A DNA stretch of 64,000 nt from Haemaphysalis longicornis (taxonomy: Eukaryota; Arthropoda; Arachnida; Ixodida; Ixodidae). Made by a program: the position numbers and the translations under genes. The notes under the pieces are model-generated. The model searched no databases, was not told where the DNA came from, and saw only the letters and a program-made list of their open reading frames with translations. Below, in pieces: positions 30,320 through 42,148 of the stretch; the stretch's first letter is position 1, and each line of letters starts with the position of its first letter. The stretch is from contig CM023454.1 in the NCBI GenBank assembly GCA_013339765.2, forward strand, positions 145,643,949-145,707,948, in the 5' to 3' direction.

Positions 30320-31901
30320 AAGCCGACACAGAATGGGAGGCTACGAACGCGCCTTATATCCTTGACTCATTCAAATTACTACTGACGAGCGCTCTCTCGT
30401 CAGCAGTTGCCACAAGTGCAACAACATTAACGTAACGCAAACTACTTAACGTCGTGCGCCCCCGGAAATGCTCTGCATTTGATTGTGCCCCTCGCGAGGG
30501 GGATGTTTCACTGCGTCTTCTCTCGGTCGCGGGACCCCTGGCGCCATCTGGCGGTGGCGCGGCATTTATATTGCTGGCTGGTGTAGGATACCAGTTTTTA
30601 TTTTTGTTCTTTTTCGTCAAACCCGCATCATGTCGTTCTCTGCTGGCGTATTTTTTGTTTGTCGTTTCCATATTCTTTTTGGTACGGGCGCCGGCTGACA
30701 TTCCATCATGTTTTGTTTGAATACTTTTCCGTTTTGTTGTGATCATTCTTTGTTAAATGGAAAGCGCACGCTTTACGCAAAAAATACAAACACGCGATGG
30801 AATATGTGTGGCACAAATTCATCACTGAAACGGGCAAGATATATTCTGTCACTTTGTGTTACCCGCCCCCGTTACCAATTTACCTACGCGCGCTTTAAGA
30901 GCAAAGCGAGAGAACGTGGCAAAGCTATCTCTCGCTTATTCCTTTCATGTGGCGAACAGTACGGAAAATTCAAGCGCAAAAACGCAAGTCCCTTATACCC
31001 GTAGCGTTGCTTTCATACCATAATTGCACCGTAGTCTTTCTGTTCCAGCTAGCCCCCGACTAACCAGTTTACTTCCCGGCCATTGCAATAAAAGCTACGC
31101 TTTCTTTTAATTCTTCTGGCTGTTTCTCTGAGGAGCCGTCTTGCACTAGATTCTGGCTCAAATTGCGTGAGTGTATCGGGTCTTGTCCATTAAGATTGCA
31201 CGCCTCCGCTCGAGAGGTAGTGTAGAATAATCTGTAGATGTCAATCTAATGTAGCTTTATAAAAAAAACTGAAATTCATCGCTAAGCCTGCTCTATCATT
31301 CTTCGGAACTTCATTTACTTATCATCCTTTATTCATGGTGAATTTGTAAATGTTGGCGAATGTCTGACTGCTGGAAATAACTGGTCGTCTACGACGGAGC
31401 ATGGTTAGAGGAAGCGGCAGAAAGTCTTGCTTTCTCAAAACTATCTCGAAACGAATTATAAGAAATGGTCACTAAGACGACTGCATCACTACTTTGAGTT
31501 TCATCTACACCTCATACTTATTTCACACTGAAGCTGTATACGTCACGGAATTCCCTTCTGCCCTCAATACATGACCGTCTACGGAAGAAGCATGGTTACG
31601 GAAAACGGCTGTAATTGTTTAATACGCACTATCTGGAAAGACATTATGCGTGAAATAATTTCGAACGGCTTCCAAAGAATTCTAAAGAACACTAAGTCAC
31701 CTAGATAACGGAATATCGCTACGCGCGAAAACAGCTTAGGTGGTCCCCGCTATTCACAGTAGTGGAATGGCTCGATATATTCATTTGATTTTTTTTTTTT
31801 GGGAGATATGGTGACAGAATGTCCAGGTGCTCACATAAATTATGCCAAGAAGCCCATCTCACATCCGCAATTTCCATACGGGTGTGTCCCCTCGTTCTCA
31901 C

Positions 31902-32010
31902 CTGGCGTGTCAAACTCTACCATGACACGAATGCCCCTGGAAGCCGCTTCGTCGATGATCTTTTTAACATCTGCTGGCGTGTAGACGTGCGTGATCGGAT
32001 GGAAAGCCCC
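31902..32010 (-). CDS. Beta-hexosaminidase exon (GH20), fourth exon in window
   Basis: The 109-bp exon is preceded by tttgtag (acceptor, 32017-32011) and followed by gtgaga (donor from 31901). It encodes 36 residues plus the first base of a Gly codon, including HPITHVYTPADVKKIID and RGIRVMVEFDTP. This is the GH20 (beta/alpha)8-barrel segment that in human HEXA/HEXB reads similarly around 'YARLRGIRV..EFDTPGH'. It starts in phase 0, matching the previous exon end, and ends in phase 1. The enzyme removes terminal GlcNAc/GalNAc from glycoconjugates in lysosomes. The following exon, which should hold the Trp-Gly motif and later the catalytic Asp-Glu pair, was not found in this window. Confidence 0.95.
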
Positions 32011-32649
32011 CTACAAAGATGGAAGTGAAGAACATTTTATTAAGCAGTTGTTAAAAATCAGTGTCATTCTACTCTGTGGGGAAGGATGACCAGCGAAGCT
32101 GGACACGGGACACAGAATGCACAAAGGAAAACACGTTTGTACTTTGCGATTGAGCATACGTCTTACCTAATTAGCTAAATGGCAGTTGGAGGGACTACAG
32201 CCGTATTCTAGTGTGCAAGCATGGGGCAGTAGGAATCCCAATTTTTGTATATAACACCAACCCAAACCGCTGCGTCAACGGAGTATAAAAGTCGGAACGC
32301 ATCGGGCGTGAGAAATTCAAACTAAAATCTACCTCCAGCTGGACAGGTATGAAACCGGTGAGCGAGTGAGACTTGCCTGCACCACTATAGACATACGAGA
32401 AGGGGCAACCTGTAAGGTGCGCGTGCTTAGACCTGGACGGGAATAACACCGTTAAAATGTCACTCCAGGAGCTGTTAAAAAAGGAAGCACATAAGAATGT
32501 AGCTATGGTGGCATTTGGTATAGTGAGGTTTTGCTATAGTGAATTTATAAGTTATCGTTATTGGCTCATGTTAGTGTTCTATGCGGGTAAGTTCCTCTAA
32601 TCGCGGAAGGGATTAACAGATACCGGACGTGGTGGAATTAGAGGCGGCG

Positions 32650-33148
32650 AAAGCGGCCGCTGCAAGTTCTGCAGGAGGCGCTGGACATGAACTATCTCGC
32701 GCCACGGCGACAACGATCTGTAGGAGGAGTGACCAGCTCAACGACGTAATTGACAGGTGAAGTTCGCTCGACGACTCGGTAGGGCCCTTCGTATTTAGCT
32801 TGTAGTTTGCTCTAAAGGCCGGGGGTATTGGACGGTGTTCAAAGCCAAACGAAGGAGACAGCAGCGTACGCGGCGCTCCGCAGGTGGCACGCGGTAAGGT
32901 CTCTGCCGCAGTGGGGCGTTGGAGCCGGTGTCTATTTCACGTGAAATGGCCGACGTTCGTCCTAGGGCGGTTTGCACGCGATAAAATGAGTCGCGAAAGC
33001 TTGTCGCGTTGTTCCGAGGTAAGGCCCTTGTCGACAGACTGCAGGGACGCATCCGGGCTTGACGCACGCGCAGGACTAAGTGTGCTAACAGTGAGGAGCG
33101 ATTGTTCGTCCGGCAAGCCTTCACGTTGGAAGGGTCAACACCTTCCAC
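32650..33148 (-). pseudogene. Internally deleted Ty3/gypsy pol remnant (RT N-terminus joined to integrase GPY/F tail)
   Basis: The minus frame at 32971-32867 reads LGRTSAISREIDTGSNAPLR and QRPYRVPPAERRV, the linker and first block of a gypsy RT. Without the RT core, RNase H or integrase core, the sequence passes at 32815-32745 to LQAKYEGPYRVVERTSPVNY, the GPY/F module at the integrase C-terminus, and then a basic tail. About 3 kb of pol has been lost by internal deletion. Here RT precedes integrase, the normal gypsy order, in contrast to the element at 9.9-27 kb. No LTRs were found. Confidence 0.75.
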
Positions 33149-33328
33149 GCACCCTAAACATTCCGCATGGAAGAAGGAGGTCGGGCATGGAAGGAGAATG
33201 GGTTAGAGATGACGATTAAGCAGCAACCGAACTGGGCGTCGATGACACCAGAGGGTGAAGGCAGACATTTGCGCGAGAGGAAGAACCTCGAAGACGTGAC
33301 ATGTCCGTATCTTCGGAAAAGTTAACTT

Positions 33329-33370
33329 GGTCGACAGCTCGTTCGGCGGCGGCCGAACGAGCTGTCGACC
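33329..33370. repeat. Perfect 19-bp inverted repeat, 4-base loop
   Basis: ggtcgacagctcgttcggc (33329-33347), loop ggcg, then the exact complement (33352-33370). GC-rich and able to form a stable cruciform or RNA hairpin. Confidence 0.95.
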
Positions 33371-35391
33371 GCAGCAGTTATGACCGCAGCAGCTGCTCAG
33401 TGGCTAAGCCGTTTGCTGCTGACAGAAGTGCCTCGATTTTGTGTTTCGCGCGACCATTTACCTGAAGTAGATGGAAATCGAGAACGTCGTGTATCGAGAT
33501 TTTGATCCACGTTTAATATCACCAGATGGTTAAAATAAGTCTGCCTGGCTTGCAACGTCAGCTGGCGCTCGAAGCAGAGATAGGACGGGGCATCACATGC
33601 ACCAGTTTTTTTTATTGCGTTTACGCGGAAAATAACAAAACTAAAAGTTGAATCACGTTGTTTTAAAACATACGCAAAAAGTAAGTAAAACTGAATAAGT
33701 CAAAAAAAGCGCCAAAATGTGATTGCTCTATACGTTTCTTTGCCCTGCCTTCTCACAACCAAACGTGTCGTCATGCAAGGCGTGATCTCCCGTGGCGTCA
33801 GTTTGAGGACAGCACAGTGGGACAAGTTCCGTTTTTTACAGATAAAAATAACAACAGAATGTGGGAGAAAACTGTTAAGGTGCGCCCTTAATCCCTTGGC
33901 TAAAATGCAGCCCTCGACCTTTCTTGGTAGCAGAACAGTAATAAAGCAGATGGCACGTGCAGAAAGGCAGGCCGGTACCTCATTGCCCCATTCGCCCAGC
34001 GATCATCTTTTCTGCTTGTCCTGCAGTTTGTCTCTTTCAGATCTGCTTTTTCGAAGGTGCACTTGTACTGACTGCCAACTCGCTACATTACTTTTCTGCC
34101 ACTCGTTCCGGAGGGGAGTACGCTGTGGACGAATTGAAGAGCGTCTACCGAAAAAGTCCCATTGCATGCTCCGCTCGTCAATTTCCCTTTCATTTTGTAA
34201 CAGCATATTCTGTTATAAAATTCCGCAATGTACCACACGGAACGCTGGACGGGGGTCAGCGGTACGATTTGCATACTAATTGTAATGCATCATCCGGTAT
34301 AGCTTCGCAAAAGAATTGCAGTCGTTAGAGCAAATGCAGTGACGAAGCGTTAACTAAAGCTTACTATTAACAAAAGTCTGGCCAACACATTCGATAAGGA
34401 CAGCTAACAAATTATTCAGAGTGACCAAATCATTTAATTCATTGGCAGTATTGATGTGCCTGTTGCAGATTTTTCTGTTCTGTTACAAATAGCAAAGTGC
34501 GCCATTGGTAGTAAGCGACTGGAGATTAGAGAGAAGGAGAAGACCTGGCTTCCCGCTCACGTTTAGTGCAAGCTCATACCGCCTTCCATCTTATTTCTGT
34601 CTTGTATATTTCCTAATTAAAATTGTCGTCTTCATGAGATGTAATAAATAAGGTCGCTGATTCTTGCTTGGTTGGTACTTAGTCTTGCACACAAACAGTG
34701 GTCAGTCTCCATCACCCCTCGGCAGTACACAAGATTAATCCAGAAAGAATTTGCGAAAATTACTCGCATTGCACACCAGCAGCCTGTTAAACCCGATAGA
34801 GTCGAGCCGTCGTTTTAACCGAAGCAGTATCGGGAGGGCAAGATATAATTTTCCTGCTATGTTCGGTATTCGTTTGTAACGGTACAGGTAAAAATGCACT
34901 CTAGCAAAATCAGCGATGTGCTGCCTGCAGTAGCAAATCCTTGTAAAAAATGCATTTTTCTAGGTTCTAACCCACTGTAGGTGAGGTAATTCTGACCTGT
35001 CTCCTTGTGACATTTCAAACTAAATGAACCGGAACACGGGAAAGTGAAATCACATCAGAACAAAGTTCATTTGGCAAAGCAGGCCTGTCCTCTTACTTAT
35101 TTCAAGAAGGATGGTATCTTCATCTAATAGATATTCACAGCATTGAGCAGGACGAAGTCTTCCTTAGCCTCCATGCTAGCTTTGGAGTGTTGAGACTCAT
35201 GCGGACAAATAGTTCTTCGTTACAGCCGATATCGCGCGCAGCTCTCACAGTGTCGAATAAGTGTCACTGAAATAAAGCGTGACCAACCCAAATTCTGTAT
35301 TCGGTTCGCTAAGCCGATAATTCGCAATATCATGGTTTGTTATAACGAGGTTCAACTGTTGCAGTTAACGCGCTTAACTCGAAGATCTTAC

Positions 35392-35493
35392 CTTTTCGCT
35401 GAGCTCTGGGAACGCTTTGCTGACGTATGGAAATGATTGGTCATCCACGATGTGCCAGTGAAGAACGTTCATCTTATTAAAAGCCATCGCATC
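35392..35493 (-). CDS. Beta-hexosaminidase exon (GH20), third exon in window
   Basis: The 102-bp exon (34 residues, phase 0 at both ends) lies between an acceptor ctgcag (ending 35494) and donor gtaag (from 35391). It encodes DAMAFNKMNVLHWHIVDDQS and then FPYVSKAFPELSEK. The HWH(I/L)VDDQSFP block is a hallmark of eukaryotic GH20 enzymes and lies in the active-site barrel. It continues without frame change from the exon at 39307 and into that at 32010. Confidence 0.96.
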
Positions 35494-36214
35494 CTGCAGC
35501 AACGTAGATTGTCATTTAAATAGGCTCCGCGGAACTGATCAGGTACTGCTTGATGACCCTAATTATTGTTTTGAGCTCATTATTAGCGAGAAGCAGAAAG
35601 GAGTATCCTCCGTGAATATAACCAGTGAGCTAACGTAAAATCTACAAAGATGCTATTAACACATGGCGAAACGGATCGGGGCTAGTCTTTCTTAGCACTG
35701 TGGGTAGAATCACCTATTGAATGTAACTAACGCGCTGCCTTCATTATAATATTTGCGGTTCTTTCAGCCTGTGCACGCACATTTGTGATATGTCCCCCGA
35801 CCCCGCCCAAAAATCAAACGTTTTATACATGCACGCATTAAGCGGGTAAACAATACGTCCCAGTACGTTATAACTTGCATCGCTCTTTTGACGAACGGAA
35901 ACGCTATCGGGACTCTTCTTAAGGCTCGAGTAGAGAGAAACCGAAAGAGTCTTTTGTGTATTTTTGACTGATGGTGTAGCATTTCCGGTGTATTTAGCCT
36001 TAGTGCATAGTTTATTGAAAGGCTGTATTTACTTTCTGTATTGCAACAAAACCCTCTTAAACACATATATAGTTGTAATTTGAAACTCATGGCCCTATAA
36101 ACGCAAAATCATTTAGGATACATCCTCAAGTGCGCCTTTATGTAATCGACATATTGCATTCCATTTCTACAATCACATATTTCAAATAGATCCAAAATTA
36201 CCCTGCCCAACCAG

Positions 36215-36910
36215 TCTACATCGTCTGGACCCCGGCTCGCACTGGGTGGGAGGCAACGAGGCGGCCAAAAAGCAGCACGATAACTTACTGTACTCGGGTA
36301 CAACTTAAGCACAGCAACGGAAGTTCCCGCTGTGGTTGGTCACCTGTGCCGGATGTTACTCCGCGCGGCGCAAGTAGGGCGTTACTGGGATTATTTTGAA
36401 GATTGCACGAGCCGTTTCCGTGATTTTTTTTACTTTATATACTCATAAACTACTGCAGCGACGACAAACACACTACGTGAGATAAGGCAGACAACATCAC
36501 ATCAGCAGTCTCCTTTCAAAACGTGCGCGCCGTTGACATCCCCGTCCGTCCCCGCTCCCTCCCCACACCTGTGCTTTGGTGGCCCGAGAAGGACTGCTCT
36601 CCAGGAGTCATGGAATATTGCCGTCTCTGACTCGCCACTATCCCTCTCCCCAACCATTCCTCACCAACCCTAACGTCTATGGTGACTCCTCCTAAACAAG
36701 ATCTATCCCTCTCAGTTCCCTTCCCCCAACTGTTGCCTCTGTGACAACCTGGACGCTCACTCACGTGAAGTGAACACGCCCCCAACCCTCTCTAGCATCG
36801 AGCAGTACGAGGACGCGCTAGGGAGCTCGAAACCGGGGGTGCAACTACTTCAGCTTGACCGAACAGACATCACCGCCGCCAGCCTTCTTCCCGCGGCCAC
36901 CACGCCTTCC
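36215..36910 (+). pseudogene. Degenerate I-like LINE 3' coding remnant
   Basis: At 36218 the frame gives IVWTPARTG and, after one shift, GGNEAAKKQ, resembling the RNase H C-terminal block (WTPAHxG..GNExA). At 36695-36905 CCLCDNLDA is followed by TPPTLSSIEQYEDALGSS, similar to the C-terminal tail after the Cys-His motif of tick I-like ORF2 proteins. The stretch between is scrambled. Matches are short, hence moderate confidence. Confidence 0.5.
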
Positions 36911-37195
36911 TAAGCCAACTTGCGTGGAAAATAATGCCATCTCGTTCTCTCTCTCCTTTCTCGCCTTCCCAAGTCTTCCGAGGTTTCGCGTTTCTTCGTA
37001 CCATCACTAACGCAGGCGGAAATAGTCCCCTGTCAAGCACTGTCACCCCTTTTGTCACATATAGACTAAACCTCCGGTTCATGCAAGGATTGTCAGCAGG
37101 TAAATATTTTTAGGGGTGAAGTTCATCTTGCTCGGGCCCTGTCCCGGCCGAACACGACACATTAATGATGATTGCGGCAAGATCCCCCTAGGGAT

Positions 37196-37488
37196 TTGCC
37201 AAACAAAGGTTGGCCGAAGAGGCCAAAACGTTCAACGCGTTCGTTGCTACCCAACAAGGAGGAGAGGAAGAAGAGGTTGTCGTTCGTGACCTGCGAGCTC
37301 AAGACTCGTACCGGGGGTACGCGACACAAGACACTCTGCAGAAGGCGACGGCCAAGGGGGCTAAAACGTCACACACCGAATTCGCCAACTTACCAATGGA
37401 GATACTCATCGTCGCAAACAAGCCCTACAGTATCACCACAAACATCCACGTCGTCAACGGACTTGTCAACGGAGTGGTGGAAACTTGA
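37196..37488 (+). pseudogene. Pif1-like helicase fragment (Helitron/Helentron type)
   Basis: The frame 37210-37488 ends with FANLPMEILIVANKPYSITT and NIHVVNGLVNGVV. The pattern 'G.VM.T.N....GLVNGA.G' is the conserved motif near the end of Pif1-family helicase domains, including those of Helitrons. Only about 90 codons remain, followed by a stop. It lies in the hexosaminidase intron. A link to the Helentron piece at 1555-2174 is possible but not shown. Confidence 0.6.
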
Positions 37489-39306
37489 CGTGTCGAGTCT
37501 TTATATTATGTCTGGGCGAATGTTTAACGGTTTTACCGATAAGCGTTTTAGCTTCGCCCCTCTCATCATCATTCACTTCGTGGAGATGGCGGATTTTTTT
37601 CTCTGAAATGGCTACAGCTCTTCCGCAAAAGGTGTAGAAAACCAGTGAGAAGAAGCGAGGAAGAAAAAGGGAAGAAGAAGTCACCCTATGCACGTTCCAG
37701 ATCTAGTCATCATCATGCTTTTCTAGAATAAATATGTGTTCGTCGTAACGTCACCACGGCCTATGCGATTCCTTCGTCTCAGAAGGAATTCTAAACTTAC
37801 TCCTGCGTTCAAACTACTTCTACAGTTCAAACCTTAGTCGTCGGCATACGGGTGCAGGGGACCAGGCGGCTGATAGGAAATCCGGGGCGGGGCGTTGTGA
37901 GAAGCGCGTCATAGCTTCATTTATATATTTCTCTTTATTGCACACCTTATTTTCTCTCGGACTCTACGAATGCTTCCCGCGAAGGATATTTCTGAACTGT
38001 CGTGCACGCGCTGCGAGCAGGGAACTTTGAAATTCCTCATTTAAATGGCTTCCTAACGTTGGGCGTATATCTTTCAGGTAGTCATTCAGAGTTAGGCGTC
38101 CTCATTAAGAGAAACATGCGAAAGTGAACACTTCAGTAAAATGTGCTGTTGGGCTAGTTCGAGTATATTCCTTCAAGAAAAAGAGCCCTACACACCGCGA
38201 CAGAAAAAAAACGAAGACCGGCAAAACAGGCGCGCTTAACGTCGGTCTTCATTTTTTTCCGTCGTGGTTTGTGGCGCTCTTTTTCTTGAAGCAAAGAAAC
38301 ACCATTTTTTGGGGTGACCGTCCGGTGTATGTCACAGGTGTCGCACAGAACATAAAAACCCACGGGAAGCACCTTTCACCACAAAAAAATTTAAATTATT
38401 TTTTTTAATATTGAAGAAGAGAAAAAACCGTCAAATATAAACGATATTACATTGTCGTATTTATTGTTACTTTATTTTCACTCAAAATTACTAGGGAGCG
38501 CTACAGCGGAACTTCATTTCAAAGCATTTTGGAGAACCGTGCGCACGCCTATGGTTCTAGTAGATATATTGAAGCCGAGTGTGCCACACAACGGGCTTTC
38601 TATCGCAACCTGTCCTTCTCGGGTACATTTTTGGTGCTACGACCACCTCAACACCCCAATGGCGAGGTGTTGTCGCCTTGAATAAGATCTGCCAGAAAAT
38701 CGGCGCCAAACTGCCGGGCACCACAAGGTCGCGCCAAAGAGCGACACCCAGAAAATTTAAGGCAAATTACCTGTCCGGTTACAAAAGGCGGGTTTCAAAC
38801 AAAAAAAAAAACGTATGCGCCTCTTAGCGTATCTTAGAGTACCTACTTTTTACACGCGATTTACAAAACAGCGTGTGCGTTAACTTACAGTTAATTCGCG
38901 TGTAACAACTTCTTTAAAACGACAATCTCCAACTCCCTGTACTATATAATAAAATTTTGGTAAAAACGTTAACGCTGCCCCCGACATAATCATTCCTTCT
39001 CAGTCCAACGTATTGTCAATGTACTGTTGCTGGACAGTTACAGGTATAAGAAATGATCATAGGCATTTTGTGGTACCAAAATACAGAGCTTGGCGGCCAG
39101 GTGTAACTGAAATCATCGCGGTCAGTTTTCAAGTTTCGCACCGACATATTATAGGACGCTTAAAAAAACACAACATTTTACGGCCAGTGTACCTACGCGT
39201 TCCCCCACTCAATGGTCAATGCTCAATGGTCAATGGTCCACAGTGCTCATCGCCAGTTGAAGGTGGTTGAAAGAAAAATTGCCAAATCCGCTGCATGGTG
39301 CCTTAC

Positions 39307-39417
39307 CAATGTGTCCAAGATGACGCCGAGAGGCAGGTAGTGCCTGGAGGTGTCGATGAGAAGTCCACGGTGGGGAAACCTCGGCTTATCGTGAATTACA
39401 GTCTCATTGACCACAAA
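39307..39417 (-). CDS. Beta-hexosaminidase exon (GH20), second exon in window
   Basis: The 111-bp exon (37 residues, phase 0) is bounded by acceptor acttgcag (ending 39418) and donor gtaagg (from 39306). It encodes FVVNETVIHDKPRF, then PHRGLLIDTSRHYLP and LGVILDTL. This is the first strand of the GH20 barrel. The Arg in PHRG corresponds, from memory, to the substrate-binding Arg178 of human HEXA and is conserved here. It joins exon 35493 at ...LDTL|DAMA, exactly as in the human proteins. Confidence 0.96.
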
Positions 39418-39906
39418 CTGCAAGTACAATAAACAATTAGGGCTTGCTGTGCTGAATGAACACGAATAAGAAGGTACGTGTTCCCGTCAACACAAGCCGT
39501 AATGTAAACGACACAATGGGTTTTCTGACTTTAATGTGGCTCTTATCCGCCCGTTCTCCTCGGGCCCTTAAACCTGAAGAAGCGGTTAGATTTTAACTAG
39601 TAATCTTCGACTATGTAAAAGCCTTCACTTGCAGAAAACCGCCCGTAAACAGAACTTTTATGCCAAAGACATTCCCGTTGTAACTTATTAAATACCTGTT
39701 ACAGGGAATATAAATTACTTTAAAAAACGGTGAAATTAAACAAAGTAGAGGGCAACCGTAAACACCGACGAAAAAATAAAGCAAATATTTTTGGATTTAA
39801 CAACTATAGTGGGCATACAGGAACGCAACAGGGTAAACTTACTACGGTAAGAGAAGGAAAAGACCCCGAGAAAGGTGAACGAGATAAAAAGCAGCAACAA
39901 CGCAAT

Positions 39907-40263
39907 GTTAACGCAGTTAATGTAAAAAAAGCACAATTTTTTTTTCATTTTCGCTGCAAGATGAGGTATCTCCCGCTGAAGGGGTGCCAACGAATTGGAA
40001 CTCACGCAATCGTGCTCCCTATAAAGTTAACGCAGTTAATATAAAAAAATCCCGTTTTTTTTCTTTTCGCTTCAAGGTGAGGTATCTCCCGCTGAAGGGG
40101 TGCCAACGAATGGGAACTCACGCAATCGCTCACCCTATTAAGTTAACGCAGTTAACATCGAAAAAAAGAACCCAATGTATTTTTTCTTTTTTGCTGCAAG
40201 ATGATGTATCTCCCGCTGAAGGAGTGCCAGCGAATTGGAACCAACGCAACGTTCTCCCTATTC
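39907..40263 (+). repeat. Tandem repeat, 3 units of about 117 bp
   Basis: Units start gttaacgcagttaa at 39907, 40026 and 40142. Each carries an A run, a T run and the block gtatctcccgctgaagg.gtg ccaacgaat-type sequence. A 209-codon open frame across the array is a by-product of the repeat. Confidence 0.9.
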
Positions 40264-40976
40264 CCAATGGCCGAGGCGTCGCATATTTCACAAGATCGGG
40301 CGTCTCGGTGTTGTTGCGAGTAGGGTGTTTCAATAAACTTTCGGCGACAGTCGCACTTCGTACAATGTGGGGCGAGATTACTTCGCGTCTTCAGGAGCAT
40401 GGTGTACGAGTGCTCTCTAAGGCGTTCGTTGGCGCACCTCCTTGCCCGACACGCTTGCACGAAAGTGAAATTTATATAGACTACATAATACACACAGTTC
40501 AAGAATCGTTGTGCGTGCTTCTCCTTTCAATATTTACCATAGAACACAGAATTGGGAAGTTGTTAGGCGCGAAAAACACTGCCCGCACTCTTGCCTCATC
40601 TCCGATCTTCTGAAAAAGGTGGTGACATCAAATCTGTTCCATATTGCTTTAGAAACCATGATGCACGCTCTCACGTCACATATTCTGTATAGATAATTTA
40701 TTATCGCGCGGTTTATGTGAACAAGATTCCGCTTCGGTTTCTGGGCGCCGATTTAGGCAGTGACGTCACACTGCTGCAAATACGCTATGCCATGTGTGTC
40801 TACCATGCGGCGCTTCGGTACGCTGCGACTTCACGGCGGCTTCTGCTCTCAAACATCTTAAGCGGCATTCACACGCGGGATAATTTGAGCGGAAAAATCC
40901 CACGGAGGTCGTGCCGTCACCGCAGGAGGAACTTTGTTTCACCAGCTAGTAAATATTGGTCCTTTCTTTGTTTCTT

Positions 40977-41213
40977 GCCGATGATGATCTGCGTTGGTGC
41001 CTGATGGTTGCAGCACTGATGACACGACTACGGTGGTTGATGGAGGGTTTTTCAAACTGTATATTTAAGCGAAGGGCATATACAGAATATTTACAGACTA
41101 ATAAAGTGAGAGTCTTAAGCCAGCTAAATCTTTGTGCACGCGGCACCCCCGTCAGCGACGGACCCTGACCTTAAGACTACCCAAGTGGTGAGATCCTTCC
41201 TAGCCGGACTTCC
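40977..41213 (-). repeat. Family B repeat, partial copy
   Basis: Matches 54946-55210: gcgttggtgcc.gatggttg, actgatgacacgac, gtatatttaagcga, ctttgtgcacgcggcacccc and gcgacggaccctgacc. It stops at ctagccgg, duplicated as cctagccggacttcctagccgg, where the LINE begins. Confidence 0.8.
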
Positions 41214-41269
41214 TAGCCGGACAGAGAGGCCCTGGGTGGGGTGCCGTAGCGAATCGACGACATCGACGA

Positions 41270-42103
41270 GTGGACGCGAGCGCTCAACGCGGAGGCGCAG
41301 GCGACCACGACGGAGATAGAATTGGACAACTAGACCCCGCAGGTCGACAGCCGGCTGGCGCACCTGCTGGAGGCGCGGAACTCGCTGAGAGACAGGCGGA
41401 AGCGGCAGCGCAACAACCGCAAGCTCCGCAAGCGGGTAGCCCAGCTCAACCGGGCGATCAAAAAGCACAGCGCGGTGCTCTGCAGACAGCAGTGGCACGC
41501 GGTCTGCCAGGAAGCGGACGGTCAAATACACAAGAGCCGCACCTGGCAGCTGCTGCGCCGCTTGCTGTACGAGATCATGGTCAAGGGGACGCACCACCAC
41601 ATCCTGCGTGCACCTTGCACAAGCCGCAGCGAGAGCTTGGCGAGGCGGAGGTTCGCCGGCGCCTGAACAACAAGTACCTTCCGTCCACCCCACCAGGCTT
41701 CCTCCCGAGCTACGCGGGCGCAGCCAACGCCCGGCTCGACGCAGACATCGAGGAGTGCGAGGTCCGTGTGGTGCTTCAAACGATCAATGGCAAGTCGGCG
41801 TCGGGGCCGGACAAGGTGTCGAACAGGGCGCTGCGCAACCTCAGCGACGCGGCGGTGACGGCGCTGACGGGATACTACAACGGGTGCTGGCGCGCCGGCA
41901 AGCTGCCCAAGAGCTGGAAAGACGCGCGGACGGTGCTGATCCTGAAGCCGGGCAAGCCACCACATATCGAGAACCTGCGGCCGATCTCGCTGACGTCCTG
42001 CGTGGGGAAGGTGCTCGAGCACGTGTTACTCAACCGCTGGCAGACGTACCTGGAGAAGGAAGGGCTGTACCCGGACACGATACTGGGATTCAGGCCAAGC
42101 TGA
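41270..42103 (+). pseudogene. RT N-terminal part of GC-rich I-clade LINE
   Basis: Contains RRLNNKYLPSTPPGFLPSYA, INGKSASGPDKVSNRALRNL, DARTVLILKPGKPP, NLRPISLTSCVGKVLEHVLL and LYPDTILGFRPS, i.e. RT blocks 0-2a. One shift near 42103 leads into the LLIKHEVMD piece that precedes the BEL/Pao insertion. Confidence 0.87.
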
Positions 42104-42143
42104 GCACCCAAGACGCGATGCTACTGATCAAGCACGAGGTGAT

Positions 42144-42148
42144 GGACC
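42144..42148. repeat. 5-bp target-site duplication GGACC (left)
   Basis: Identical to 44008-44012 on the other side of the BEL/Pao-like element. Confidence 0.9.

Larger units (their letters stand above)
27063..31901. other. Unassigned interval (probable hexosaminidase intron or 3' flank)
   Basis: No exon or transposon protein was recognised in this 4.8-kb stretch. It holds an AT palindrome at 27492-27517 and a tRNA-like remnant at 30246-30319. A 161-codon plus-strand frame at 28168-28653 has no family signature. The next exon of the hexosaminidase gene (which should begin by completing a Gly codon and encode a Trp-Gly motif) was looked for here without success. Confidence 0.5.
32011..35391 (-). 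other. Intron of the hexosaminidase gene (3.4 kb)
   Basis: It contains a deleted gypsy remnant (32650-33148) and a perfect palindrome (33329-33370). The rest, including a 186-codon plus-strand frame at 33719-34279, shows no recognisable family. Confidence 0.85.
35494..39306 (-). other. Intron of the hexosaminidase gene (3.8 kb)
   Basis: It contains a degenerate I-like LINE piece (36215-36910) and a Pif1-like helicase fragment (37196-37488). The remainder is AT-rich with no family match. Confidence 0.85.

Noticed and set aside
33719..34279. 186-codon plus-strand frame in a hexosaminidase intron
   Set aside because: No recognisable domain, Cys/Leu-rich composition unlike a conserved protein, and opposite to the host gene.
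39984..40613. 209-codon plus-strand open frame
   Set aside because: Half of it is the 117-bp tandem array; the rest has no family signature.
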